64,000 nucleotides of DNA, from contig NZ_KI391954.1 of NCBI RefSeq assembly GCF_000185725.2, positions 1,504,593-1,568,592 on the forward strand, given 5' to 3'. The notes under the pieces were generated by a model. It was not told where the DNA came from. It searched no databases and was given only the letters and a program-made list of their open reading frames with translations. This stretch comes from Segniliparus rugosus ATCC BAA-974 (GTDB lineage: Bacteria > Actinomycetota > Actinomycetes > Mycobacteriales > Mycobacteriaceae). Shown here piece after piece: positions 7,922 through 21,056 of the stretch (the first letter of the stretch is position 1; each line of letters opens with the position of its first letter). Both the position numbers and the translations under genes were made by a program.

Positions 7922-8891
7922 ATGAAAGCAGCGGTCGTCCGCACCCCGGACAGCTCGCCCGAGTACACCGACTTCCCCGATCCGGCCCCGGCCCCCGGCC
8001 AGCGGATCGTCGAGCTCGTCGCGGCGGGGGTCCACCAGCTCGTGCTGGCAAGGGCCGAGGGGAAGCATTACAGCAGCGAAGGCATCTATCCGCTGGTCCC
8101 CGGAGTCGACGCAGTGGGACGGGCCGAGGACGGCTCGCTCGTCTACGTCGGCTTCTCCGTCGCGCCCTACGGCACCCTTGCCGAACTGATCGTCGCGCCG
8201 GGCGGCGCGGTGGCGCTCCCGCACGGGGCCGATCCGCTCCAAGTCGCCGCGGGCATCAACCCCGGCATCTCCTCGTGGATGCCGCTGATCGCCCGCGCGG
8301 ACGAGGTGGACGGGCTCGGGACCGTCCTGATCCTCGGGGCCACCGGCATGGCCGGCCTGCTCGCCGTGCAGAACGCGCTGGCGCTCGGGGCCGAGCGCGT
8401 GGTCGCGGTCGGGCGCAACGAGGCCAAGCTCGCCCGCGCCGCCGAGCTGGGGGCCGGAGCGGACTGTGCGGCTGACCGGGGAGGCCGCCGAGGACGCCGG
8501 GGCCATCGCCGAGGCGTTGGACGGGTCGAGCCCGTCCACGGTGCTCGACTTCGTCTGGGGCCCGCCCGCCGAGGCCGCGCTCGCGGTCTTCCAGGGGCGC
8601 GGCCACGCCTCAAGCGGGGCGGACATCTCCTTCGTGCAGATCGGCTCGCTCGCGGGCGCGACCGCGGCGGTGCCCGCGCAGGTGCTGCGCAGCACGAACA
8701 TCCGCGTGCGAGGCAGCGGGTTCGGCTCGTTCTCCTTCGAGGAGTACCTGCGCCAGGTGCCCCGCTACATCGAGCGCATCGCCGCCGGCGCGGTCCGCAT
8801 CCCCTATCGCGCCTTCGCCCTGCCCGACGTCGCCCAGGCGTGGGAGGCCGCCAAGGGCGGCGGGGACCGAGTGGTGGTCGTGCCCCGCTAG
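7922..8891 (+). pseudogene. Frameshifted MDR-family quinone/alcohol oxidoreductase
   Basis: The reading frame MKAAVVRTPDSSPEYTDF to AAELGAGAD is a medium-chain dehydrogenase/reductase lacking zinc ligands, with a nucleotide-binding 'LILGATGMAGLLAVQNALALGA' Rossmann loop. The frame is lost near 8462, and the rest of the protein, 'VRLTGEAAEDAGAIAEALDG' to 'GGGDRVVVVPR', continues in another frame. Removing one base would give a normal 322-residue protein. It is either a sequencing error or recent inactivation. The gene is preceded by a Shine-Dalgarno (GAAGGAGG) and probably controlled by the divergent TetR. Its stop overlaps the convergent methyltransferase stop by four bases. Confidence 0.8.
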
Positions 8892-9724
8892 AACTCGTAG
8901 CGGAACATCCGCAGCGAGTTGCGCAGCGCCTCGACCCGGCGCATCCCCCGATAGAACCACCGGTAGAAGGGCTGGTCGATCCGCTCGGGATGGTCGGCCA
9001 CAGTGGCCGAGGCGAGGTAGCGCAGCTTCGGCGCGAGCCGGATCGCGTCGCGCTCGTCGCGCACCGGCCAGCCCATCTTGAACGAGGCCCAGCGCCCGAC
9101 CAGATGGTTGGAGGCCCAGATCGCCCAGCCCGGCAAGCTGTCGAAGACCACCTCGCCGGACGGGAAACGTTCAGTGATCCGGACGAGCAGCGCGCGCACG
9201 TCGGGTTCGGTGAGGTACATGAGCAGGCCCTCGGCGATCACCAGCGTCGGCTTCCCCGCCGGGATGCGCTCCAGCCATTCGGGCTCGGTCACCGAGGACG
9301 CGATCATCCGATATCCGGGGCGCTCCGCGTAAAGCTTGCGGCGCAGCCCGATCACGTCCGGCAGGTCCACGTCGAACCACTGCGCGCCGGGCGGCACGTC
9401 GAGCCGCTGCGCCCGGCTGTCCAGCCCGCAGGCGAGGTGCAGCACGGTCGCGTCGGGATGCTCGCGCAAGAACGCCGCCGCCCATTCGTCGAGCTGCCTC
9501 GCTCGCGCCGAGACCATGTACTGGTCGCCGGAGATGGCGCGGAACCACCAGGTGTCGAAGTCGTAGTCGATCCGGCCGACCAGCTCGTCCGCGAGGTCGT
9601 CGCCGAGGATCGGACGCTTGGAGCGCGCGTCGCGGGCGCGCAGGTACAAGGTGACGAGCATGGTCCACTGCACGCCGGTGAAGTCGATTTTGCCGGAGCC
9701 CGAAGACGCTGTCCTTTCATGCAT
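8888..9724 (-). CDS. SAM-dependent methyltransferase, TcmP/LCMT type
   Basis: 278 residues. 'ATVLHLACGLDSRAQRLD' (about residues 92-109) is the SAM-binding motif I of the leucine-carboxyl-methyltransferase-like family. 'WFDVDLPDVIGLRRKL' and 'TLVIAEGLLMYLTEPDVRALL' are its following motifs. Bacterial members are O-methyltransferases related to TcmP of polyketide tailoring; the substrate here is unknown. It is divergent from a lipoprotein hydrolase at 9826 with a pair of operator-like repeats (9740-9772) in between. Confidence 0.85.
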   Translation of the reverse strand: MHERTASSGSGKIDFTGVQWTMLVTLYLRARDARSKRPILGDDLADELVGRIDYDFDTWWFRAISGDQYMVSARARQLDEWAAAFLREHPDATVLHLACGLDSRAQRLDVPPGAQWFDVDLPDVIGLRRKLYAERPGYRMIASSVTEPEWLERIPAGKPTLVIAEGLLMYLTEPDVRALLVRITERFPSGEVVFDSLPGWAIWASNHLVGRWASFKMGWPVRDERDAIRLAPKLRYLASATVADHPERIDQPFYRWFYRGMRRVEALRNSLRMFRYEF

Positions 9725-9737
9725 GCCCCCAGTGTAC

Positions 9738-9772
9738 TAAACAATTGTTCAATATGCTGAACGATTGTTCAG
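9738..9772. promoter_or_regulatory. Pair of operator-like palindromes
   Basis: AACAATTGTT (9740-9749) lies within TAAACAATTGTTCA, and CTGAACGATTGTTCAG covers 9757-9772. Read in either direction they share the pattern TGAAC-R-ATTGTT-Y-A, and their centres are 20 bp apart, about two helical turns. Such double sites are typical of TetR-family repressors. They sit between the divergent methyltransferase and hydrolase genes. No regulator gene is adjacent. Confidence 0.55.
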
Positions 9773-9825
9773 CGCGCGCGTCGCCCAGAGCGAGCCGCCT
9801 CGGCCCGGCAGGTAGGCTGACCGCC

Positions 9826-11235
9826 ATGGGACGTGTTCGCGACGTGGTTTCGCTCCTCGTGACGTGCGGTGTCGCGGTGGCAGGTTGTTCGGAAGCGGGG
9901 ACCAAAGCAGGGCCGCCCGTGCCGTCCGCGGAGCCGGGCTCCTCGGTGCTCGGCGACTGGAACGGCGAGATCCAAACCCCGGCGGGGCCGCTCGGGGTCG
10001 GCGTGGCGCTCGCGAAGGACGGCGGCTCCATCGACGTGCCCGCCCAGGGCCTGGCCGCCACGCCGCTCAGCGGGGTGAAGACGGAGCCCGGCGACGTGGA
10101 GTTCGCCATCCCCGGCCTGCCAGGCGCGCCGACGTTCCACGGGGTCTACGACCCGGAGAAGCACACGATCACCGGCCAGTTCGCCCAATCCGGCCAGACG
10201 CTCCCGCTCGTGCTGCGCCGGGGAAAGATCGCGGGCCCGAGCCGGCCGCAGGAGCCGAAGCCGCCGTACCCCTATCGCGCCGAGGACGTCGCCTATCCCA
10301 GCGGAGCCATCACGGTCGCGGGCACCCTGACCGAGCCGCAGGGCGACGGGCCGTTCCCCGCCGTGGTCTTGCTCAACGGCAGCGGCCGGAACAACCGCGA
10401 CGAGGAGGTGTTCGGGCACAAACCGTTCCTCGTGCTCGCCGACGCGCTCACCCGCGCGGGCTACGCGGTCCTGCGCGTCGACAAGCGCGGAGTCGGCGGC
10501 ACCGGCGGCACGCTGGCGGAGGCCGACTACGAGGCGCTGGCCTCAGACGTTGCCGCGGCGCTGCGCTCCCTGCGCGGCAGGGCGGAGATCGACGGCGACC
10601 GGATCGGCCTGCTGGGCCATAGCGAGGGCGGCTATCTCGCGCCGCTGGTCGCGTCGCGCCCGGACAACCGGGTCGCCTTCGTCGTCATGATGGCCGGACC
10701 CGCAGTCCCCGGAGCCGAAGTGCTCAAAGCCCAAAACCGCCTCAGCGCTCAGGCGAGCGGCGCGCCCCGAGAGAAGGTCGAAGCCGACCTGGCTTTCCTC
10801 GGCGAGCTCCTCCCGCTGGTCCAAGCGGGGAACCGGCAGGCCGTCGAGGATTTCCTTCGCGAGCGGAACCAGACCCTGCCCGGCGACCGGCGCTTGTCCG
10901 AGCCGGAAATCGCGTCGTACTCCTCCCCCTATTTCCGCGCCTTGGCCAGCTTCGACCCGACGGCTGCGCTGTCCTCGCTGCGCATGCCCGTGCTGGCCTT
11001 CTACGGGGGCAAAGACCTCCAAGTGCCCGCCGAGCAGAGCGAGCCCGCCGCGCGGCGGCTCTTGGCGCAGGACCCCGACGCGACCGTGCACGTCTTCCCG
11101 GACCGCAACCATTTGATGCAGCCGAGCCAGACCGGCCGCCCGGACGAGTACGCGCGGATCGAGACCACCATCGACCCCGCCGTGCTCGACTATGTCATCG
11201 CCTGGCTCGCAGGGCGGTTCCCGCCTAAGCGGTAG
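9826..11235 (+). CDS. Alpha/beta hydrolase, lipoprotein-anchored
   Basis: 469 residues from the ATG at 9826. The signal MGRVRDVVSLLVTCGVAVAGC ends in a lipobox (V-A-G-C). Residues about 45-140 form a beta-rich domain ending 'GQFAQSGQTLPLVLRRG' that often precedes this kind of esterase. The hydrolase domain follows: nucleophile elbow 'LLGHSEGGYLAP', acid in 'FYGGKDLQVPAEQS' and His in 'DRNHLM' complete the triad. It is probably an extracytoplasmic esterase or peptidase-like acyl hydrolase tethered to the membrane. An in-frame upstream ATG at 9745 falls inside the operator repeats and is unlikely. Confidence 0.85.
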   Translation: MGRVRDVVSLLVTCGVAVAGCSEAGTKAGPPVPSAEPGSSVLGDWNGEIQTPAGPLGVGVALAKDGGSIDVPAQGLAATPLSGVKTEPGDVEFAIPGLPGAPTFHGVYDPEKHTITGQFAQSGQTLPLVLRRGKIAGPSRPQEPKPPYPYRAEDVAYPSGAITVAGTLTEPQGDGPFPAVVLLNGSGRNNRDEEVFGHKPFLVLADALTRAGYAVLRVDKRGVGGTGGTLAEADYEALASDVAAALRSLRGRAEIDGDRIGLLGHSEGGYLAPLVASRPDNRVAFVVMMAGPAVPGAEVLKAQNRLSAQASGAPREKVEADLAFLGELLPLVQAGNRQAVEDFLRERNQTLPGDRRLSEPEIASYSSPYFRALASFDPTAALSSLRMPVLAFYGGKDLQVPAEQSEPAARRLLAQDPDATVHVFPDRNHLMQPSQTGRPDEYARIETTIDPAVLDYVIAWLAGRFPPKR

Positions 11236-11253
11236 CCGTTCGGCCCGGCGCGC

Positions 11254-12939
11254 TCAGCCGACCGCGACGATCCGCCCTCCTGCGGGGACCGGCAACGGGT
11301 CGTGCTGCTGGAAGTACTCGACCAACGCGTCCAAATCCCCTCCTCCTGCGGTGGCCTCGGTCCCCTTCTCGAACTCGGTGAACCCGTCGCCGCCGAACGC
11401 GAGGAAGTTGTTCGTCGTGACGCGGTACTCGCGGTCCGGGTCCACCGGAGCCCCGTTCACGCGCAGATCGGCGACCTTCGACCCGTCCGGGGCCGACCTC
11501 GACCACCGGTAGGACAACGAGGCGGAGACCTGTAGGATTTGCGCCCTTTCGCCCTGCCACTGCTGCTCAAGCACGGCTTTGAGCCCGGCTCCGGTCAAGG
11601 TGAGCGTCTCGAGCTGGTTCGCGAACGGCTGCGCGGCGAAAGCCGCCCCGTACGTGACGGCCCCGCCGTTCCGCGCGTCGCGGACCACGTCGGCGCGCAC
11701 CCCTCGGGGATTGGTGAGCGCCACCTGGGCTCCCGCGCCCCGAGTCGCGGCGAGCTGGGCGTCGGCGACCACCGAGCCCAGGCTCGACTGCCCGGAGCCG
11801 TCCGGCTCGACGGAGAGGTCCGCGAGGATGTGGCCGACCGGACGAGAGGCCACCCCCGCCGACTTCTCCTCGGCTTTGGCCACGAGCGCCGCCGCGTCGG
11901 GGTCGGGGGCCACGTCCCTTGCGACCACCTCGTTCTCGGCCTTGGTCTGCGCCCGCAGCACCTCGCCGGTCGCCCGGTCGATCTTCAAGTCCACCACCGA
12001 GAGCAGCCTGCCGAAGGATTCGCCTTGGATCACCGGGCGCGGGTCCCCCGCCGGATCCTTGACCATGCAATTGTATTGCTGATGGCTGTGCCCGGTGAAC
12101 ACGGCGTCCACCAACGGCGACGCGCGCTCGGCGATCCCCGCCGCGGGGCCGGGCGAGAGCCGGCAGTCGTTCGGGCCGCCTTGGGCGGGGTCGCCTTGGT
12201 GCATGAGCACGACGATGGCCTTCACGCCTTGCGCGTCGAGATCCTTCGCGGAGCGGTCGATCGCCGTCACTTCGTCGCCGAACCGCAGCCCCTTGACCGC
12301 CTCCTGGCTCGTCACTTCGGGCACGCCGCGCAGGGTGACGCCGATGACCCCGACTCGCACGCCGCCGACGGAGAGGACCGTCGAGGCGGGCAGCGCGGGC
12401 TCCCCCGAGTCGAACGTCACGTTCGCCCCGAGGTACGGGAACTTCGCCCCTGGGAACCGCTCGTCGAACACACAGCCGTCCTTCGGGGAGCAGCCGCCGT
12501 GCGAGAGCCGGGAAAGCTCGGCGAAACCGTGGTCGAACTCGTGGTTGCCGACCACCGAGGCCTGCACGCCGAGCTGGTTGAAGAACTCGATGGTCGGCTC
12601 GTCGTGCGAGAGCGCGGAGACGGTCGGCGAGGCTCCGACGTTGTCGCCCGAGGCAAGCACGAGCGAATGCGGGGCCGAGGCGCGCAGCTGGCGCAGCCTG
12701 GTCGCGAGGTACACGGCCCCGCCGGCGGGAACGGTCTTCCCGTCGGCCAGCGCGATCACGCCGTTCCCGCCTGTCGGCGGCTCCAAGTTCCCGTGGAAGT
12801 CGTTGAGGGCGATCAGCCGGATCGCGACCACGCCTTCCTCCGCAGACCGGCCGCGTGTCCACAGCGCCGCTCCGACCGCAAGGACAAGGACCATCAGCAT
12901 TGCTCCGAAAAGCGCGCCCCGCGCGCGCGAAAACCTCAT
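11254..12939 (-). CDS. Bifunctional metallophosphatase/5'-nucleotidase (UshA type)
   Basis: 561 residues. An N-terminal hydrophobic segment (about residues 9-28) exports or anchors the protein. The calcineurin-like phosphoesterase domain shows 'LNDFHGNLEP', 'SGDNVGASP', 'GNHEFDHGF' and 'GHSHQQYNC', i.e. all metal ligands. The C-terminal 5'-nucleotidase domain shows 'TNPRGVRADV', 'PFANQLETLTLTGAGLKAVL' and 'VTTNNFLAFGGDGF' for nucleobase stacking. It would hydrolyse extracellular nucleotides to nucleosides plus phosphate. I chose the ATG at 12939 because GGAG lies 9 bases upstream; the ATG at 12954 has no such site. The next gene upstream, 200 bases away on the same strand, belongs to pyrimidine catabolism. 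Confidence 0.9.
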   Translation of the reverse strand: MRFSRARGALFGAMLMVLVLAVGAALWTRGRSAEEGVVAIRLIALNDFHGNLEPPTGGNGVIALADGKTVPAGGAVYLATRLRQLRASAPHSLVLASGDNVGASPTVSALSHDEPTIEFFNQLGVQASVVGNHEFDHGFAELSRLSHGGCSPKDGCVFDERFPGAKFPYLGANVTFDSGEPALPASTVLSVGGVRVGVIGVTLRGVPEVTSQEAVKGLRFGDEVTAIDRSAKDLDAQGVKAIVVLMHQGDPAQGGPNDCRLSPGPAAGIAERASPLVDAVFTGHSHQQYNCMVKDPAGDPRPVIQGESFGRLLSVVDLKIDRATGEVLRAQTKAENEVVARDVAPDPDAAALVAKAEEKSAGVASRPVGHILADLSVEPDGSGQSSLGSVVADAQLAATRGAGAQVALTNPRGVRADVVRDARNGGAVTYGAAFAAQPFANQLETLTLTGAGLKAVLEQQWQGERAQILQVSASLSYRWSRSAPDGSKVADLRVNGAPVDPDREYRVTTNNFLAFGGDGFTEFEKGTEATAGGGDLDALVEYFQQHDPLPVPAGGRIVAVG

Positions 12940-13138
12940 GGGGATATTCTCCATCCTGGCCAGAGCTGCATCGAGAGAGGCCGGGGAGAGGTGCGGGCGA
13001 AGCCGCGCCGATCAAGCCCGGCCTCGTCCTCCCGCAGCTCCTCGGCCTCCGCCTCGCTGCGCCGAAACGACCCCCTGCCACGCCAACGGCTCAAGGCGAA
13101 CACGCGAGGCTGAGGAACCGACCGATGCGCGCGTCGGG

Positions 13139-14167
13139 TCAGCCGAGCGCGGCGGTCTTGCGCAACGCGGGGAGGACCTTCTCCCCGTACGCCCGCAATG
13201 TCTCGCCCGGCGCGTCGTGCTGCAGGTAGAGCGCGAACTGGTCCACGCCGATCTTCTCGTACTCGCGCAGCCGCTCGATCTGCTCGTCCGGCCCGCCGAG
13301 CAGGCAGAACCGGTCCACAATCGAATCGGGGACGTATTCGGCGTGGGTGTTGCCCGACTGGCCGTGCTGGTTGTAGTCGTAGCCTTCGCGGGCCGCGACG
13401 TAGTCCGACAACGCCTTGGGCACCGCGCCCCCGCTCGCGCCGTACCGGGCGACGATGTCGGCGACGTGGTTGCCGACCATAGCGCCGAACCAACGGCACT
13501 GCTCCCGCGCGTGGTCCAGGTCCCCGTGCGCCCCGGTGACGTAAGCCGGAGCCGCGACGCAGAATTTGATCGAAGCCGGGTCGCGGCCAGCGTCGTCCGC
13601 CGCGGTCCGCACTTGCTCGATCATCCAGACGGCAAGCTCGGGGTCGCCGAGCTGCACGATGAGCCCGTCCGCGACCTCGCCGGTCAGCGCCAGCACCTTC
13701 GGCCCGTACGCGGCGACCCAGACCGGCAGCCGCGAATCCCCCGCCCACGGCAGCCGGATCGTGCCCCCGGCCTCCCCTTGGACGGCCTCGCCGTTGCCGA
13801 GGGCGCGGATCGTCCGCACCGAGTCGCGCAGCTCGGCGAGGCCGGCCGGCCGACGGCCGAGCGTGCGCAGCGCGGAATCCCCCCGCCCGATGCCGCAGAT
13901 CGTGCGGTTGCCGTAGAGGTCGTTGAGGGTGGCGAAGGTCGAGGCCGTCACGGTGGGGTGCCTGGTCACCGGATTGGTCACGAGCGGCCCGACCGAAATC
14001 CTTCGGGTGTTCTCCAAAATCGCGGCGAACACGACGTTGCACTCCTCCCACAGGATGTGCGAGTCGAAGGCCCAGAAATGGCTGAACCCATAGCTCTCGG
14101 CGCTCTTGGCGAGTTCCACGGCGCGGGCGGCGGGACGGTGCAGCTGCACCACGAGTCCGAAATCCAT
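13139..14167 (-). CDS. LLM-class F420-dependent oxidoreductase, TIGR03842-like
   Basis: 342 residues. The start 'MDFGLVVQLHRPAARAVELAK', the internal 'GFSHFWAFDSHILWEECNV' and 'AYGPKVLALTGEVADGLI' match the candidate F420-dependent enzymes of the TIGR03842 group. Members are often encoded beside hydantoinase/dihydropyrimidinase genes, exactly as here (hydA at 14276 is 108 bases upstream on the same strand). A role reducing or oxidising a pyrimidine or hydantoin intermediate is therefore reasonable but inferred from neighbourhood only. Confidence 0.87.
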   Translation of the reverse strand: MDFGLVVQLHRPAARAVELAKSAESYGFSHFWAFDSHILWEECNVVFAAILENTRRISVGPLVTNPVTRHPTVTASTFATLNDLYGNRTICGIGRGDSALRTLGRRPAGLAELRDSVRTIRALGNGEAVQGEAGGTIRLPWAGDSRLPVWVAAYGPKVLALTGEVADGLIVQLGDPELAVWMIEQVRTAADDAGRDPASIKFCVAAPAYVTGAHGDLDHAREQCRWFGAMVGNHVADIVARYGASGGAVPKALSDYVAAREGYDYNQHGQSGNTHAEYVPDSIVDRFCLLGGPDEQIERLREYEKIGVDQFALYLQHDAPGETLRAYGEKVLPALRKTAALG

Positions 14168-14275
14168 GGTTCATCTTGTCACGTCGGCCTCAGATTTTCC
14201 TGGGAACCCCGCGCGCGGGCCTTTGTCGCACAGCCGCAGATCCGAACGGATGCGCACCGCGATAGCCCGGGAAAA

Positions 14276-18718
<4,443 letters not shown>

Positions 18719-18723
18719 CCGAA

Positions 18724-18761
18724 ATGACGAATGCCCGGCCATGCGGCCGGGCATTCGTCAT
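18724..18761. terminator. Bidirectional terminator hairpin
   Basis: A perfect 17-bp inverted repeat (ATGACGAATGCCCGGCC and its complement) with a 4-base loop ATGC. It lies 5 bases after the SDR stop and 9 bases before the convergent ahpD stop, so it serves both. There is no long U-run, as is usual in this group. Confidence 0.85.
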
Positions 18762-18770
18762 CGCAAACGG

Positions 18771-19295
18771 CTAGAGCACCTCCGCGGTCGTGAGGGCCTG
18801 GCCCACCCCCGCGAGAATCGCTCCCACTTTGATCGCCTCAAGGACCTCCTCGCGGGAGACCCCTTCCTCGCGCACCGCCGCCTCGTGGGAGGTGACGCAG
18901 GCCTCGCAGCCGTTGACCGCCGAGACGGCCAGCGCCCACAGCTCGAAGTCCGCCTTCGGCACGCCGGGGTTGGCGATGATGTTCATCCGCAGGCCCGCGC
19001 GCAGGTCGTCGTACTTCCCGCCGAGGAAGTGCCGGGTCCGGTAGAACACGTTGTTCATGCCCATGATCGCCGCCGCCCCGAGCGCGGCCTGCGCCGCCTC
19101 CGCCGAGAGCACGTCCAACGCGTCCTCAGAGATCTCCTTGAGGAGTTTCTGCGAACGGGTGGCCGCTGCGGTGGCGAGGATCGCGCCCCACAGCCGCTGC
19201 TCGGAGAGGACGGTCGAGCGGACGATGGACCCAAGGTTGAGCTTGAGGTCTTTCGCGTGCTCGGGAAGCGCCTCTTTCAGGGCCTCGACGCTCAC
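18771..19295 (-). CDS. ahpD: Alkyl hydroperoxidase AhpD
   Basis: 174 residues from a GTG at 19295 that overlaps the ahpC stop (GTGA at 19292-19295). The redox pair and base are in '[18 protein letters not shown]' (CxxC plus His). '[20 protein letters not shown]' is typical of AhpD. It accepts electrons from the dihydrolipoamide system and reduces AhpC, and is a weak peroxidase itself. It sits directly downstream of ahpC with translational coupling and ends at the hairpin 18724-18761. Confidence 0.95.
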   Translation of the reverse strand: MSVEALKEALPEHAKDLKLNLGSIVRSTVLSEQRLWGAILATAAATRSQKLLKEISEDALDVLSAEAAQAALGAAAIMGMNNVFYRTRHFLGGKYDDLRAGLRMNIIANPGVPKADFELWALAVSAVNGCEACVTSHEAAVREEGVSREEVLEAIKVGAILAGVGQALTTAEVL

Positions 19296-19885
19296 GAGTG
19301 CGCCGCTGCGACGAGGGCGTCGGTGACCTGGATCGTCGGGTCGCCCTTCTTCCAGTTGCAGGCGCACAGCTCGTCGGACTGCAGCGCGTCGAGGACGCGG
19401 AGCACCTCTTCGACGTTGCGGCCGACCGAGCCCGCCGTCACGGAGACGAACTGGATCTCGTTGTTCGGGTCCACGATGAAGGTGGCGCGGTCCGCGACCC
19501 CGTCGGCGTTGAGCACGCCGGTCGCGGCCACCAGCTCGCGCTTGAGGTCCGAGAGGATCGGGAAGGGGAGCTTCTTGAGGTCCTCGTGCTGGGCGCGCCA
19601 CTGGAAGTGGACGAACTCGTTGTCGATCGAGACGCCGTGGACGATCGCGTCGCGGTCCTCGAAGTCGCCGTTGAGCTTGCCGAAGGTCGCGATCTCGGTC
19701 GGGCAGACGAAGGTGAAGTCCTTCGGCCAGAAGAACACGATCCGCCACTTGCCCGGGTTCGCGGTGGAGTCGACGGTGGTGAAGTAGTCGTCCGGCTTCT
19801 GCGCGTTCACCTGCGAGAGGTCGCCGGGGACGACGGCCTGGAGCTTGTACGCGGGGAACTGGTCGCCGATGGTCAACAGAGCCAT
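19292..19885 (-). CDS. ahpC: Alkyl hydroperoxide reductase AhpC (2-Cys peroxiredoxin)
   Basis: 197 residues. The peroxidatic Cys is in '[15 protein letters not shown]' and the resolving CxC in '[16 protein letters not shown]', as in mycobacterial AhpC. It reduces organic peroxides and peroxynitrite with AhpD as electron donor. CTAAGGAG lies 6 bases before the ATG at 19885, which excludes the longer frame to 19927. It is transcribed from a good promoter at 19933-19961. No oxyR is adjacent, unlike in many mycobacteria. Confidence 0.96.
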   Translation of the reverse strand: MALLTIGDQFPAYKLQAVVPGDLSQVNAQKPDDYFTTVDSTANPGKWRIVFFWPKDFTFVCPTEIATFGKLNGDFEDRDAIVHGVSIDNEFVHFQWRAQHEDLKKLPFPILSDLKRELVAATGVLNADGVADRATFIVDPNNEIQFVSVTAGSVGRNVEEVLRVLDALQSDELCACNWKKGDPTIQVTDALVAAAHS

Positions 19886-19932
19886 GGTTTTCTCCTTAGC
19901 TTGCTTTGGATGTGTGCTTGGTCGCACTGTCC

Positions 19933-19979
19933 AACGTACCGAGAATTTTGGAAAGAGTCAAGTATTGGATTTGTTCCAA
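19933..19979 (-). promoter_or_regulatory. ahpC promoter with upstream inverted repeat
   Basis: On the minus strand, -35 TTGACT (19956-19961), 17-bp spacer, -10 TACGTT (19933-19938). Just upstream lies TTGGA-ACAAA-TCCAA (19965-19979), a short inverted repeat in an AT-rich patch that could bind an activator. The leader to the ATG is about 40 bases and contains a Shine-Dalgarno. Confidence 0.65.
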
Positions 19980-20039
19980 CAAGAGCCTCTAGCCAATGCT
20001 ACACGCCCCGCGTGACAGGCCCGCGGCGGCCGCCTCTCC

Positions 20040-21056
20040 TCAGGCCGCGCTTTCCTCCGCGAGCGCCGAGGCGGCCCGCGCCACGAGCCGGAGCGCCTTC
20101 GCGGCCCACGCGCCGCTCTCCGGCGCGAAGCCTTTGGCCGAGGTCGCGTACACCTGCCTGGCAAGGACCGAGCGAGGAAAGCCCAGCAGGTCCACCAGGG
20201 CGAGCGCCGGCGCGATCAGCTCCTTGACGCTCGGCGGCCTCGTGGGGTGTCGCTCCGGGACCAGGCCGAGGCCGACCGTGCGGCCGGCCTCGAAGAACCA
20301 GCCGAGCTCGTCGTAGCGCGTGGGGTCCAACTGGGCGGCGGCGGCCCACAGGCCCGCGCCTGGCAGCTCGCGCAGCGCCGCGAGCGCCGAGGCGGAGACC
20401 GGGCAGGCGACGACCAGGCCAGCCGCGCCGACGTCGGCGAAGGGCCGCAGCAGCTCGACGGCGGCGTTCGTCGGCAAGGCGGGCAACGTCCCGAGACCGC
20501 TCACCGTGGCGACCCCGCCGCCGAGGACGTCGTCGAGCGCGGGCTCGCGCAGGCGCAGCACGACGTCGGCGCGCAGCCTGCGGCGCAATTCGGCCACGTG
20601 CGAGCGCAACCCGTCCGCCAAGGAGGCGGCGAGGTCGCGCAGCGCGCCCCGGTCGCTCAAGACGTGATGGCCGTTCGCCAATTCGAGGACGACCGCCAAA
20701 GAGAGCGGGCCGAGGGCTTCGACGCTCACCGCGCCGCCCGACCGCCCGTCCCGTTCGAGCACTTCTTCGAGCGCGTCCACGTCCTGGGCCAAGAAATCCG
20801 CCGCGCGCTTGCCGTCCGCCCCCGCGCGGGAGGCGATCCGGTAGCCGTGCGGGCCGACCTCCACAGGGAAATCGGTCAATAGAGCCGTCGTGCGGCCGAC
20901 GTCGGTGGCCTGGACCCCGCGTTCGGGGAGCAGCGGCAGATACGGCACGCTCAGCTCCCCGACGACGATCCTCGCCGCCTCCCACGCGTCCCGTCCTGGA
21001 AACTCGCCGAACCCGCTCGACGCGGCGGCGAGCTGCGCGACGCCCGCCTCGCTCAC
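20040..21056 (-). CDS. MetE-like conserved protein (Rv3015c orthologue)
   Basis: 338 residues from a GTG at 21056, which overlaps the mnmA stop (GTGA at 21053-21056). Its fold-level pattern ('[20 protein letters not shown]', '[20 protein letters not shown]', '[21 protein letters not shown]') matches the family related to cobalamin-independent methionine synthase/uroporphyrinogen decarboxylase represented by M. tuberculosis Rv3015c. The same gene lies between the tRNA-thiolation genes and ligA in mycobacteria, so the assignment is supported by synteny. Its reaction is not established. Here SDR and ahpC-ahpD genes are inserted between it and ligA. Confidence 0.75.
   Translation of the reverse strand: MSEAGVAQLAAASSGFGEFPGRDAWEAARIVVGELSVPYLPLLPERGVQATDVGRTTALLTDFPVEVGPHGYRIASRAGADGKRAADFLAQDVDALEEVLERDGRSGGAVSVEALGPLSLAVVLELANGHHVLSDRGALRDLAASLADGLRSHVAELRRRLRADVVLRLREPALDDVLGGGVATVSGLGTLPALPTNAAVELLRPFADVGAAGLVVACPVSASALAALRELPGAGLWAAAAQLDPTRYDELGWFFEAGRTVGLGLVPERHPTRPPSVKELIAPALALVDLLGFPRSVLARQVYATSAKGFAPESGAWAAKALRLVARAASALAEESAA

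Noticed and set aside
8891..9760. Continuation of the oxidoreductase reading frame to 9760
   Set aside because: After the frameshift near 8462 the frame is out of register and antisense to a conserved methyltransferase.
18771..19748. Longer AhpD-frame protein of about 325 residues
   Set aside because: The extra N-terminal part is antisense-like filler in the ahpC region; the GTG at 19295 with GTGA overlap gives the normal AhpD length.
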